From: Chloroflexota bacterium | GTDB lineage: Bacteria; Chloroflexota; Anaerolineae; Anaerolineales; UBA4823 | DNA: 17,337 bases | Assembly (NCBI GenBank): GCA_012798185.1 | Contig: JAAZNS010000292.1 | Coordinates: 1-17,337 of the forward strand | Direction of reading: 5' to 3' | In this document: one piece after another, positions 6,263 to 13,511 of the stretch | Layout of the letters: every line of letters starts with the position of its first letter | Position numbering within the stretch: position 1 is the first letter of the stretch | Notes under the pieces: generated by a model | Told to the model about the DNA's origin: nothing | The model's input: only the letters and a program-made list of their open reading frames with translations | The model's database searches: none | Program-made: the position numbers and the translations under genes

Positions 6263-7665
6263 GGGTAGATATTATTCAACCAGTCTAAAGGATCGACCTG
6301 TACACCACCTGCCCACACCTCCCAATGCAAATGCGGTCCCTCAACTCTGCCAGTTTCACCCACCCTGCCAATAAGCTGCCCGGCTTCAACCTGGTCACCG
6401 ACATTCACTAGAATTTCTGATTGGTGCATGTAACCCGTATAAATCCCCCAGCCATGATCGATCATAGTTGCATTGCCTCTTACAGTTAATGTTCCTGTAT
6501 ATACAACAATTCCGGCTGCAGGAGCAAGGATATCATCGCCATTTTTTCCTACAATATCTAACCCAGTGTGAAAAAAAGAATAAGTGCTTCCATTGTAAGA
6601 CCGCCGATTTCCAAACCGTGAAGACCAGCAATCATTTGTTTCCAGACAATACGCTTCAGAGAGTGAAGAAGGAATTTGAAATTTTCCATCCCATAGCTTT
6701 TTTTCCGTAAAGGGAATGGTTAAATTACGCCATAGCTCCTCTTCGGGTTTGGTAATCTCAGGATCGATTGTGGTGGGATCAACCGTCAAAGGTTGATCAT
6801 AGGGATAATCTACCGAGCCAATATTGACCATTTGAGAAAATTTATATTCTCCCTTTCCCGGAATATCAAAGGTCAGCGATAACGGATATAATCCGGGTTC
6901 TGTCATGGCATGCACCCCTTGAATGCTTGCATAAGTCCCGGGTTTTTCCAAGAAAAAATGCAACTGGCTATCCATTATTTGGCCTGAGATCGTGCAACCC
7001 TCGGGGGCAACAATCCTGCTTATAAAAGGTTTTCCTTGCAAAAGCCGTAGGGGTGAAATTTCAACAGAAGTAATCTCTTCCGGGAGAGCTAACGGTTGTG
7101 AAGTCTGCCCGCCGAAAATCAGTAAAGGATCAGCGCTCAATCCAGCCCATGTTCCGGCTAATTTATTATCATAAACTAATTTCCAGGGATTGATCTGATT
7201 TTGAACCGATAATTCCAATATTGACTGACTAGGTGCAATCAACAATTTTTTATATCCGCTTATAACTTCCTTCTCGATAACTACCAAAGAGTATCCGGCG
7301 TAAATTTCTCCCGGATTTGTTATGTGATTTAAACGTGCTAATAATGAAATTGGAATTTGATATAACCGGCTTAAGCTTCGTAAAGACTCGCCATAATTTA
7401 CTGTTCGAGTTGTTAATACACCCTCAATTCCTTCCAGTCCTGGAATAACTAAGGTCATTCCAGCCGACAGCTGGTTTGGATTAGTAATGTTGTTAATGCT
7501 TGCCAATTCGTTCATCGAAACGCGAAATTGTTGAGCAATCCCCCATAAAGAATCACCATCTTGAACCACATAAACCGGTCCCTTAGGGGATTCCTGACCA
7601 TATGAAACCGAAAACGGGATGGTTAATATCAAAATAAAAACAACGATTAAACACTTTTTTTTCAT
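6259..7665 (-). CDS. Secreted LysM / M23 zinc endopeptidase
   Basis: A 468-residue exported cell-wall peptidase of the LytM/NlpD type, which cleaves peptidoglycan cross-bridges or activates amidases. It opens with a signal peptide (MKKKCLIVVFILILTIPFSVSYG). Two LysM peptidoglycan-binding repeats follow (about residues 31-75 from YVVQDGDSLWGIAQQF, and 87-131 from RTVNYGESLRSLSRLY). A beta-rich linker covers about 135-345, and a C-terminal M23 domain ends the protein. The zinc and catalytic residues are present: HTGLD (His366, Asp370), YMH (His414) and GPHLHWEV (His445, His447), so it should be active. I chose the ATG at 7665, four bases after the DUF192 stop, because it starts directly at the signal peptide; neither start has a good Shine-Dalgarno, and an upstream ATG at 7710 would add 15 residues and overlap DUF192. 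Confidence 0.93.
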   Translation of the reverse strand: MKKKCLIVVFILILTIPFSVSYGQESPKGPVYVVQDGDSLWGIAQQFRVSMNELASINNITNPNQLSAGMTLVIPGLEGIEGVLTTRTVNYGESLRSLSRLYQIPISLLARLNHITNPGEIYAGYSLVVIEKEVISGYKKLLIAPSQSILELSVQNQINPWKLVYDNKLAGTWAGLSADPLLIFGGQTSQPLALPEEITSVEISPLRLLQGKPFISRIVAPEGCTISGQIMDSQLHFFLEKPGTYASIQGVHAMTEPGLYPLSLTFDIPGKGEYKFSQMVNIGSVDYPYDQPLTVDPTTIDPEITKPEEELWRNLTIPFTEKKLWDGKFQIPSSLSEAYCLETNDCWSSRFGNRRSYNGSTYSFFHTGLDIVGKNGDDILAPAAGIVVYTGTLTVRGNATMIDHGWGIYTGYMHQSEILVNVGDQVEAGQLIGRVGETGRVEGPHLHWEVWAGGVQVDPLDWLNNIYP

Positions 7666-7669
7666 GGTA

Positions 7670-8035
7670 TTAAGTATCGATTTGAATTTTATCGCCGATT
7701 TTAAAATCATTCAGCCTGGCTGGTGATATTTCCAACACATAGCGAGCTGGTTCTTTTGGAAAATATGCCAATTTACCCCGCTTCGCCAACAATACATCCA
7801 CCACCACATTACTGCTATTGATCCAGACAACGGTCAAATCGGTGAATACCCCCAACATATGTATGGAAGTATCCATGCGGCTATCGCGGTTATATACTAA
7901 CAGGATACCTTCCTGCGTGGATAACGGGGGATGAAACATCAACCCTTTCAACCGTTGAAAAAATGAAGAACAATAACCTACCTGAATAGGTTCTAATTCA
8001 GGCTGATTAAGATTTTTAATGAGAACTTTATGCAT
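7670..8035 (-). CDS. DUF192 family protein
   Basis: A 121-residue member of DUF192 (COG1430), a small beta-barrel family of unknown biochemical role, often found near exported or cell-envelope proteins. Diagnostic stretches are SSFFQRLKGLMFHPPL near the start, an acidic/aromatic middle (RMDTSIHMLGVFTDLTVVWIN), and the closing FPKEPARYVLEISPARLNDFKIGDKIQI. Many family members carry a signal peptide; this one has none visible. The stop is four bases before the M23 start, which suggests translational coupling. No convincing Shine-Dalgarno precedes the ATG at 8035. Confidence 0.88.
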   Translation of the reverse strand: MHKVLIKNLNQPELEPIQVGYCSSFFQRLKGLMFHPPLSTQEGILLVYNRDSRMDTSIHMLGVFTDLTVVWINSSNVVVDVLLAKRGKLAYFPKEPARYVLEISPARLNDFKIGDKIQIDT

Positions 8036-8094
8036 TGATTATTAACAAAAAAGGGAAAGATTTTGATTGGGGATTTTTCAGATTGCCAAATTCT

Positions 8095-8475
8095 CTACTT
8101 GCTGAATATTTTATCCACACTATCAATTAACTCTTGCGGCGTAAATGGTTTGGAAATATAAGCCTCAACTTTGGCAATATGTAATCCAAGAACTTTATCA
8201 ATACTTTGTGCCTTGGCAGTAATGACAATAACTGGGATTTTTCGCGTTTTTTCTTCGGCTTTCATCTGTTGGTAAACATCCCATCCATCAACGTCAGGCA
8301 TCATTAGATCAAGCAGTACGAGATCAGGTAATTCTTTTTTAATTAAATCCAGACCTTCCCTACCGCCATTAGCGCCTTTAACAGTAAAACCCTTACGGTT
8401 GAGGATCAATGTGACGAGATCGATCATTTCGGGCTCGTCTTCAATATATATGACTTTTTTTTCCTTTTTTACCAT
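8095..8475 (-). CDS. Stand-alone response regulator receiver protein
   Basis: A 126-residue CheY-like receiver domain with no output domain, a phospho-acceptor in a two-component or multi-step phosphorelay. All key residues are there: acidic pair Glu12/Asp13 (with Glu14), phospho-acceptor Asp56 in LLDLMMPDVDGW, Thr86 (VIVITAKA) and Lys109 in the SKPF motif. GGAGG lies 6 nt upstream of the ATG at 8475. No histidine kinase gene is visible in the window, so its partner is elsewhere. It is the first gene of a probable operon with DUF192 (59 bp downstream) and the M23 peptidase, which hints at a link to cell-envelope control, but this is inference from position only. Confidence 0.96.
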   Translation of the reverse strand: MVKKEKKVIYIEDEPEMIDLVTLILNRKGFTVKGANGGREGLDLIKKELPDLVLLDLMMPDVDGWDVYQQMKAEEKTRKIPVIVITAKAQSIDKVLGLHIAKVEAYISKPFTPQELIDSVDKIFSK

Positions 8476-8726
8476 CCAATCCTCCGAGCAAGATCAGGCA
8501 ACAATCACTTGAGAATGTTGTTAAAAATCTACCTTATAAGTGTGAATCAAATATTTCTGTTGATTTTACAAATAAAAATTTTTCAACAATCTCATATCAA
8601 AATAAAGTTTACCACAGGTACGTATTAATGGTTAAGGACAGCTTAAATTCTTATAGAAGCTTCCGCGAAAAGTAATCATCACAAAGGATAAATTTTCAGA
8701 TATAAGACCTTTTCGCTAGAATTTGC

Positions 8727-8741
8727 ATTATTGGCAATAAT
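8727..8741. repeat. Near-palindrome ATTATTG-G-CAATAAT
   Basis: Perfect 7-bp arms around one central base in the 430-bp divergent region between the response regulator and efp. It has the size and symmetry of a dimeric repressor site. The target promoter cannot be told from the sequence. Confidence 0.4.
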
Positions 8742-8837
8742 AAAGGTTTAAATTATCAGAATAGTGAAAAATCATTAATGAATTCGTGGGCATGATTTCT
8801 TTTCATTATAATAGAACATGATTTCGCTTATCTCCCC

Positions 8838-8866
8838 TTGCCATGCCTCTCACCCTGGGCTATAAT
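8838..8866 (+). promoter_or_regulatory. efp: Strong predicted sigma-70 promoter of efp
   Basis: TTGCCA (8838-8843), exactly 17 bp, TATAAT (8861-8866). Transcription would start near 8873, giving a leader of about 33 nt that carries GAAAGG upstream of the efp ATG. Confidence 0.8.
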
Positions 8867-8905
8867 CCCTTCTCGTTGTAATTTTTCTTATGAAAGGCAA
8901 ATTCT

Positions 8906-9463
8906 ATGATCGATGTTAATGATTTGCGTAAAGGTGTCACTTTTGAACATGATTCTAACCTTTATAAAGTTTTGGATTATGAACATCATAAACCAGGCCG
9001 TGGAAAAGCCACCATACGTGTAAAAGCCAGAAATTTGCGCACAGGGACAATCCTTGAAAAAACCTTTATTTCAGGCGATAGAGTTCAAGATGTTCGGCTG
9101 GATTATCACAATGTGCAATATTTATACTCTGATAGTTCGCTATATTATTTTATGGATCTCGATACATATGACCAGCCGGCAATTCCTGCAGATATTTTAG
9201 GGGATACAGTTGGTTACTTGAAAGAGGGATTAGAAGCCAAACTGACATTCTATCAAGGCGAACCATTAGATATCGAGTTACCCACTTCGGTAGATTTAGT
9301 AGTTAGTCATGCAGATGTTGCCGTCCGCGGCGATACAGCTACTGGTGTAACCAAAAAAGTGACCACTGAAACTGGTTTACAAGTGCAGGTGCCCAATTTC
9401 ATCAATGAGGGCGACACAATACGGGTAGATACCCGCACGGGCGCATATGTGACTCGTGTGTAA
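8906..9463 (+). CDS. efp: Translation elongation factor P
   Basis: EF-P binds the ribosome next to the P-site tRNA and relieves stalling at polyproline stretches. The 185 residues cover the full family length with all three beta-barrel domains: the KOW-like N-domain (residues 1-64), the central OB domain, and the C-terminal OB domain ending in FINEGDTIRVDTRTGAYVTRV, which is the classic EF-P signature. The loop that reaches the tRNA CCA end is HKPGRGKAT, so the tip residue is Arg32, not the Lys modified by EpmA/EpmB. AAAGG precedes the ATG by 8 nt. A 17-nt gap leads to the next gene on the same strand. Confidence 0.97.
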   Translation: MIDVNDLRKGVTFEHDSNLYKVLDYEHHKPGRGKATIRVKARNLRTGTILEKTFISGDRVQDVRLDYHNVQYLYSDSSLYYFMDLDTYDQPAIPADILGDTVGYLKEGLEAKLTFYQGEPLDIELPTSVDLVVSHADVAVRGDTATGVTKKVTTETGLQVQVPNFINEGDTIRVDTRTGAYVTRV

Positions 9464-9480
9464 AGGGTTTGTGGTTCATC

Positions 9481-9834
9481 ATGCGTACTCCGGCAGGGAA
9501 GGAATGCCAATACTTTTTCGGAGATTATTATCGCGGGCGTAATACCGAAGAATGCCGTTTATTAAATCAAGCGCGCCCTCCTTTACGCTGGAAACGTCAT
9601 TTTTGCGCAAACTGCCCAGTTCCGGGAATATTGTTAGCAAATGCATGTACCTCCATGGTATTGAAACCCGATCTATATCGGCCTTTTCCATTTCTCAGGC
9701 AACAAGTACGTATATCGGCATTTTGTTTAAAATCAAATCAAACAGTATCTGAGCCTCACATTGGTTGTGGTGAATGCCATCAGATACCAGCTGTCTTTTC
9801 AAGGGAATCAGATGACGCTAACGCTCCTGCTTGA
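9481..9834 (+). CDS. Conserved small protein with eight cysteines, probably metal-binding
   Basis: A 117-residue protein of unknown function. Eight cysteines are arranged so as to suggest metal or Fe-S binding: Cys9, Cys25, the pair CANCP (42, 45), NAC (56), Cys82, and GCGECH (96, 99 with His100). Motifs GDYYRGRNTEECRLL and CPVPGILLANAC look conserved, and I associate this pattern with Chloroflexota hypotheticals, without a named family. It lies 17 bp after efp, and its end overlaps the HAD-DinB start by 23 nt, which implies one operon. The start ATG at 9481 is preceded by AAGGG about 13 nt away; an in-frame TTG at 9469 would add four residues but has no properly spaced ribosome site. Confidence 0.75.
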   Translation: MRTPAGKECQYFFGDYYRGRNTEECRLLNQARPPLRWKRHFCANCPVPGILLANACTSMVLKPDLYRPFPFLRQQVRISAFCLKSNQTVSEPHIGCGECHQIPAVFSRESDDANAPA

Positions 9835-11026
9835 TCTGGATGATACGTTGCTTTTCAATAGTATGGAAAGCTTCGTACCCGCCTATTTGAATGCATTATC
9901 CACACATTTAAAAGACTTAGTCGATCCCCGCAGAATGAGTCAAGCCCTTCTATCAGCAACGAACTTGATGGCAGCCAATACCCGTTTGGATTACACGCTC
10001 AAGCAAGTTTTTGATGAAGCTTTTTATCCCTCGATTGGCTATGAAGAAAAACAGCTGTCAGAAACGCTGGTAGATTTCTATTCCCGGGTTTTCCCCACCT
10101 TGCAAAAATACACCTCTCCTAATCCATCAGCGATAAACATGGTAAAACAAGCCTTCGAACGGGGATATCGTATTGCCATTGCAACAAATCCATTATTCCC
10201 TCTATCCGCAATAATTGAACGCCTGAACTGGGCTGGTTTACCTGCCGATAATTTTCCATTTGCGCTTATACCCTCTTATGAAACATTTCACTTTTCGAAA
10301 CCGAATCCAGCATATTTTGCTGAATTCCTGGCGCAGCTCGGTTGGCAGGAAGATCCTGTATTGATGGTAGGTAATGATTTTCACAATGATATCGAGCCAG
10401 CTCGTTCATTAGGGATTTGTGCGGTGTGGATAAAAAATAATTCGAGCAATGATATAAATAATTCTTCTGCCACTGCCTCCTTAAATAATATTGGTGACTT
10501 AATCTCTTGGCTCGATTCCACGCCTGAAGAGATGTTAAAACCAGATTTTTCTTCTCCCAGCGCATACCTGGCAATATTAAGATCTACACCCGCCGCACTA
10601 CAAACAAATTGTAATCGAGTAAACAAAACCCTATGGAATAAACGTATACAACCTACAGAGTGGAGTATCACTGAAGTACTCTGCCATCTGAGAGATGTAG
10701 ACATTGAAGTTAATTTGCCGCGCATCCAAGCAGTTGTATCAGAGAATAATCCTTTTCTCCCAGGGATGGATACTGATCCCTGGGCAGAACAACGCCGATA
10801 TATTAATCAAGACTGCGACCAGGCGATGAGCAGCTTTATTCAGGTGCGGTCGAAAATCGTAGATTATCTTGAAAAAATCGATACATCTTCATGGCAGCGA
10901 TCAGCTCGGCATGCCATTTTTGGTCCAACCCGTTTGATTGAGTTGGTCGACATCATTGCCGGACATGACCGGCTGCACGTACAACAAATTCAAAAAAATA
11001 TAAATTTCCATAGAAATAATAAATAA
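9812..11026 (+). CDS. HAD-family hydrolase fused to a DinB-like domain
   Basis: A 404-residue, apparently two-domain protein. The first domain is a haloacid-dehalogenase phosphatase: nucleophile motif DLDDTL (Asp8, Asp10), motif II Thr125 (ATNP), motif III Lys163 (FSKPNP) and motif IV GNDFHND (Asp189, Asp193), with a helical cap between; these enzymes remove phosphate from small molecules. After a short linker (about 225-250) comes a four-helix DinB-like domain with the expected metal-binding His triad: His292 (CHLRDVD) and His385/His389 (GHDRLHVQQ). DinB-type domains often bind divalent metal and act in thiol or isomerase chemistry. I chose the ATG at 9812 (AAGGG six nt upstream, start directly before the first beta strand) rather than one at 9761. 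The single uninterrupted frame argues against a sequencing frameshift. Confidence 0.9.
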   Translation: MTLTLLLDLDDTLLFNSMESFVPAYLNALSTHLKDLVDPRRMSQALLSATNLMAANTRLDYTLKQVFDEAFYPSIGYEEKQLSETLVDFYSRVFPTLQKYTSPNPSAINMVKQAFERGYRIAIATNPLFPLSAIIERLNWAGLPADNFPFALIPSYETFHFSKPNPAYFAEFLAQLGWQEDPVLMVGNDFHNDIEPARSLGICAVWIKNNSSNDINNSSATASLNNIGDLISWLDSTPEEMLKPDFSSPSAYLAILRSTPAALQTNCNRVNKTLWNKRIQPTEWSITEVLCHLRDVDIEVNLPRIQAVVSENNPFLPGMDTDPWAEQRRYINQDCDQAMSSFIQVRSKIVDYLEKIDTSSWQRSARHAIFGPTRLIELVDIIAGHDRLHVQQIQKNINFHRNNK

Positions 11027-11111
11027 TTGAAAACAATTATCAATTCCTGTTAGAACCTCATTAGAAATTCTGTTTTATGGATCATAGTCACTACCAGGTG
11101 GGGCGAGAGAT

Positions 11112-11120
11112 TGGTATAAT
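11112..11120 (+). promoter_or_regulatory. ftsH: Extended -10 promoter element of ftsH
   Basis: TGG followed by a perfect TATAAT (11115-11120) forms an extended -10 (TG-N-TATAAT). The -35 position holds TACCAG, a poor match, which is usual with extended -10 promoters. The start would be near 11127. Confidence 0.55.
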
Positions 11121-11127
11121 GTTCCTT

Positions 11128-11145
11128 TGACGGTGTTATTCGTCA
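11128..11145. repeat. Inverted repeat TGACG-N8-CGTCA at the 5' end of the ftsH leader
   Basis: A 5+5 bp inverted repeat that begins at the predicted transcription start of ftsH. It could be a 5' RNA hairpin or an operator. It shares ATTCGTC with the inverted repeat upstream of tRNA-Arg (3596-3612). Confidence 0.35.
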
Positions 11146-11154
11146 TATATTATT

Positions 11155-11159
11155 GGAGG
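11155..11159 (+). promoter_or_regulatory. Ribosome-binding site that fixes the ftsH GTG start
   Basis: GGAGG lies five bases before GTG at 11165. An in-frame TTG at 11153 runs into this site and cannot be the start, so GTG is the true initiation codon. A nearby ATG at 11163 is followed directly by TGA. Confidence 0.85.
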
Positions 11160-11164
11160 TTTAT

Positions 11165-13033
11165 GTGAATTCATCGCGTAACCGGTCTTCTATTATCTAT
11201 ATTTTATTGTTTATTGCCATCATTGCGATGGTGGTAATCAATTTTCAACAACAAGCCACCAGCCAAGAAGTCTTGCCATTAAATAAAGTTGCAGATGATA
11301 TTAAAAATGGGTTGATACAGCGTATCCTTGTTGAAGATGACAATCAATTACGGGTGATTTATTATAAAGACGGTATTGAACGCACTTCCCATAAAGAACC
11401 AGAAACCACATTAATAGAGCAATTAAAAGACTTTGGAGTCAGTGCTGATCAGCTCTCTTCCAGCAAATTAAAGATTGAAATTAAACCTCCCAGCGCCTGG
11501 GTTGGCGTCATTTCTATGCTGGGTTATGCAGCTCCCTTCATCATCTTAGCGATCGTGTTTTGGTTCGTTTTTCGTCAGGCGCAGGGCAGTAACAATGCAG
11601 CCATGTCATTTGGCAAATCACGGGCGAGAATGTTTACTGGCGATCAGCCAAAGGTAACTTTTGAAGATGTTGCCGGGGTTGAAGAAGCAAAAGAAGAATT
11701 ATACGAGGTGGTGGAATTCCTTCGCGAGCCAGAGAAATTTATTTCGTTAGGGGCACGCATCCCTAAAGGCGTTTTATTGGTTGGCCCTCCCGGAACAGGG
11801 AAAACATTATTGGCAAAAGCAATATCCGGTGAGGCAGGAGTTCCCTTCTTTTCGATATCAGGCTCCGAATTCGTGGAAATGTTCGTTGGAGTTGGCGCCA
11901 GCCGGGTGAGAGACCTTTTTGATCAAGCTAAACGACATTCTCCATGCATCGTGTTTGTCGATGAGATTGACGCGGTTGGCCGCCAGCGCGGTGCCGGTTT
12001 AGGTGGCAGTCACGACGAACGCGAGCAAACCCTTAACCAAATGCTGGTCGAAATGGATGGTTTCGATACCGATACCAATGTGATCATTATCGCTGCTACC
12101 AACCGGCCTGATATTCTCGATCCGGCATTATTACGACCAGGCCGTTTCGACCGGCGAGTCATTCTTGACCGCCCGGATATGCGCGGCAGAGAAGCCATCC
12201 TTAAAGTTCACACAAAAGGAAAACCGCTATCTCCAGACGTAGATTTGGGTGTATTAGCACGATCTACCCCAGGGTTCGTCGGCGCCGACCTCGAAAACCT
12301 TGTCAACGAAAGTGCTATTTTGGCAGCCCGCCGTAATCAAAAAATGATTGGGCAAAGTGAGATGGAAGAAGCTATCGAACGGGTTATCGCTGGTCCTGAA
12401 CGAAAAAGCCGTTTGATCAGTAAAGAAGAAAAAAGAATCGTAGCATACAATGAAGCCGGTCACGCTATCCTGATGAATGCTCTTCCCGAAGCCGACCCTG
12501 TGCATAAGGTCTCCATTATTGCCCGCGGTATGGCTGGCGGATATACATTGGCGCTCCCAGAAGAAGACCGCACATTGATGCCGCGTAAAAAATTAATTGC
12601 CGATATGATCGGCTTACTTGGGGGGCGTGCTGCAGAAGAGTTGGTTTTCAACGATATCACTTCCGGCGCATCCAACGATTTGGAAAGAGTCACCCGCATG
12701 GCAAGAGCGATGGTCACTCGCCTGGGTATGAGCCAAAGCTTAGGCCCAATGGTATATGGCCAAAAAGAAGAGTTGATCTTCCTAGGCAGGGAAATTTCTG
12801 AACAACGCGATTATTCTGAAGCAGTTGCCGAAGAGATTGATGAGGAAGTCCGTAAAATTGTAAACGATGCCTACGAAAAAGCCAAATCGCTATTAACCCA
12901 ATACCGTGACAAATTGGATAGATTGGCTGCCCGATTGCTTGAGGTAGAAACCGTTACCCGCGAGGAGTTCGAAGCAATATTCCCGCCACCCTTCGAAAAG
13001 AATGGCGGTACACCCATGCCGCAGCAAGCATAA
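11165..13033 (+). CDS. ftsH: Membrane-anchored AAA+ metalloprotease FtsH with altered active-site motif
   Basis: A 622-residue FtsH, the membrane-bound hexameric protease/unfoldase that removes damaged membrane and regulatory proteins. Two membrane segments are visible (about residues 9-26 and 112-136) around an extracytoplasmic domain. The AAA module is complete: Walker A GPPGTGKT (207-214), pore motif EFVEMFVGVGA, Walker B VFVDEID (Asp266, Glu267) and the arginine-finger region RPGRFDRR. In the peptidase domain the zinc motif, normally HEAGH, reads NEAGH: Asn429, Glu430, His433. The third ligand, Asp505 (SGASND), is kept. Loss of the first His would be expected to disable proteolysis while leaving the unfoldase intact, as in known pseudoproteases of the chloroplast FtsHi type. 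The rest of the domain is not degraded. GTG start at 11165 with GGAGG five nt upstream. Confidence 0.96.
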   Translation: MNSSRNRSSIIYILLFIAIIAMVVINFQQQATSQEVLPLNKVADDIKNGLIQRILVEDDNQLRVIYYKDGIERTSHKEPETTLIEQLKDFGVSADQLSSSKLKIEIKPPSAWVGVISMLGYAAPFIILAIVFWFVFRQAQGSNNAAMSFGKSRARMFTGDQPKVTFEDVAGVEEAKEELYEVVEFLREPEKFISLGARIPKGVLLVGPPGTGKTLLAKAISGEAGVPFFSISGSEFVEMFVGVGASRVRDLFDQAKRHSPCIVFVDEIDAVGRQRGAGLGGSHDEREQTLNQMLVEMDGFDTDTNVIIIAATNRPDILDPALLRPGRFDRRVILDRPDMRGREAILKVHTKGKPLSPDVDLGVLARSTPGFVGADLENLVNESAILAARRNQKMIGQSEMEEAIERVIAGPERKSRLISKEEKRIVAYNEAGHAILMNALPEADPVHKVSIIARGMAGGYTLALPEEDRTLMPRKKLIADMIGLLGGRAAEELVFNDITSGASNDLERVTRMARAMVTRLGMSQSLGPMVYGQKEELIFLGREISEQRDYSEAVAEEIDEEVRKIVNDAYEKAKSLLTQYRDKLDRLAARLLEVETVTREEFEAIFPPPFEKNGGTPMPQQA

Positions 13034-13040
13034 GCACCAG

Positions 13041-13466
13041 TTAAGGAGAAACAGCTTGAAATGCCTCTCTCCATAATATAAGTTTTCCCCCTACAAATGG
13101 AGCTAATAAATTCATTGAACATACGCCAAATCCAAATTCCCGATTCAATACCGATGAATTCGGGTTGTACCAGAAAGGTATGCTATCCGTATTGATAATA
13201 CTTAACCCTTCCGGGTAATTCAATCGATCTGTCCAAAATATTGGAAAGTGCCAGGGTGAATCGCGAAAAGCATAAAATCCTGACATATTCATAGCATTGT
13301 CCTCTTCGTAAAACCCCTCATCGTTGGTAAATATAAAATTGATAGGATATAGTGTAAAACACCCAATAAATCCAATAACCAAAACCCCTGTATAAACAAT
13401 GAAAACATTTTGGAGTCTTCGAGTGCTCTTTATGTGTAACCTGCTACTATTATAGAATAATGGCAA
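13041..13466 (-). pseudogene. Fragment of a DUF6311-like polytopic membrane protein
   Basis: A 141-codon minus-strand frame (TTG start) that resembles only the N-terminus of DUF6311-like membrane proteins, whose full length is about 500 residues or more. One membrane helix (FIVYTGVLVIGFIGCF) is followed by family-like segments (DNAMNMSGFYAFRD, WHFPIFWTDRLNYPEG, and INTDSIPFW). After that the sequence changes character (WYNPNSSVLNREFGF...) and stops, with the remaining helices missing. This, the TTG start and the position in a 478-bp gap between ftsH and the PEBP gene suggest a truncated remnant. It could still be expressed as a short protein; the family call is by pattern only. Confidence 0.6.
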
Positions 13467-13511
13467 TGCCTACCCTTTTCATAAATTCCTTCACCCCCCT
13501 ATTGCATAGCC

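Larger units (their letters stand above)
8476..8905. promoter_or_regulatory. 430-bp divergent intergenic region without a gene
   Basis: No open frame with coding character is seen. The region holds the clear efp promoter near its right end, the near-palindrome at 8727-8741, a 10-bp palindrome TCATTAATGA at 8772-8781, and a direct repeat CATGATTTC (8791-8799 and 8817-8825) that flanks a second TATAAT (8807-8812) lacking a good -35. A promoter for the leftward response regulator must also lie here, but only weak candidates are seen. Confidence 0.6.

Noticed and set aside
9761..9811. Upstream ATG at 9761 as start of the HAD-DinB gene
   Set aside because: It would add 17 residues before the first strand of the HAD fold and increase the overlap with the cysteine-rich gene; the ATG at 9812 has AAGGG six bases upstream.
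11153..11164. TTG at 11153 as start of ftsH
   Set aside because: It overlaps the GGAGG ribosome site; the GTG at 11165 is correctly spaced from it.
12010..13122. Minus-strand frames opposite the ftsH 3' half
   Set aside because: They mirror a strongly conserved gene and have no family resemblance.
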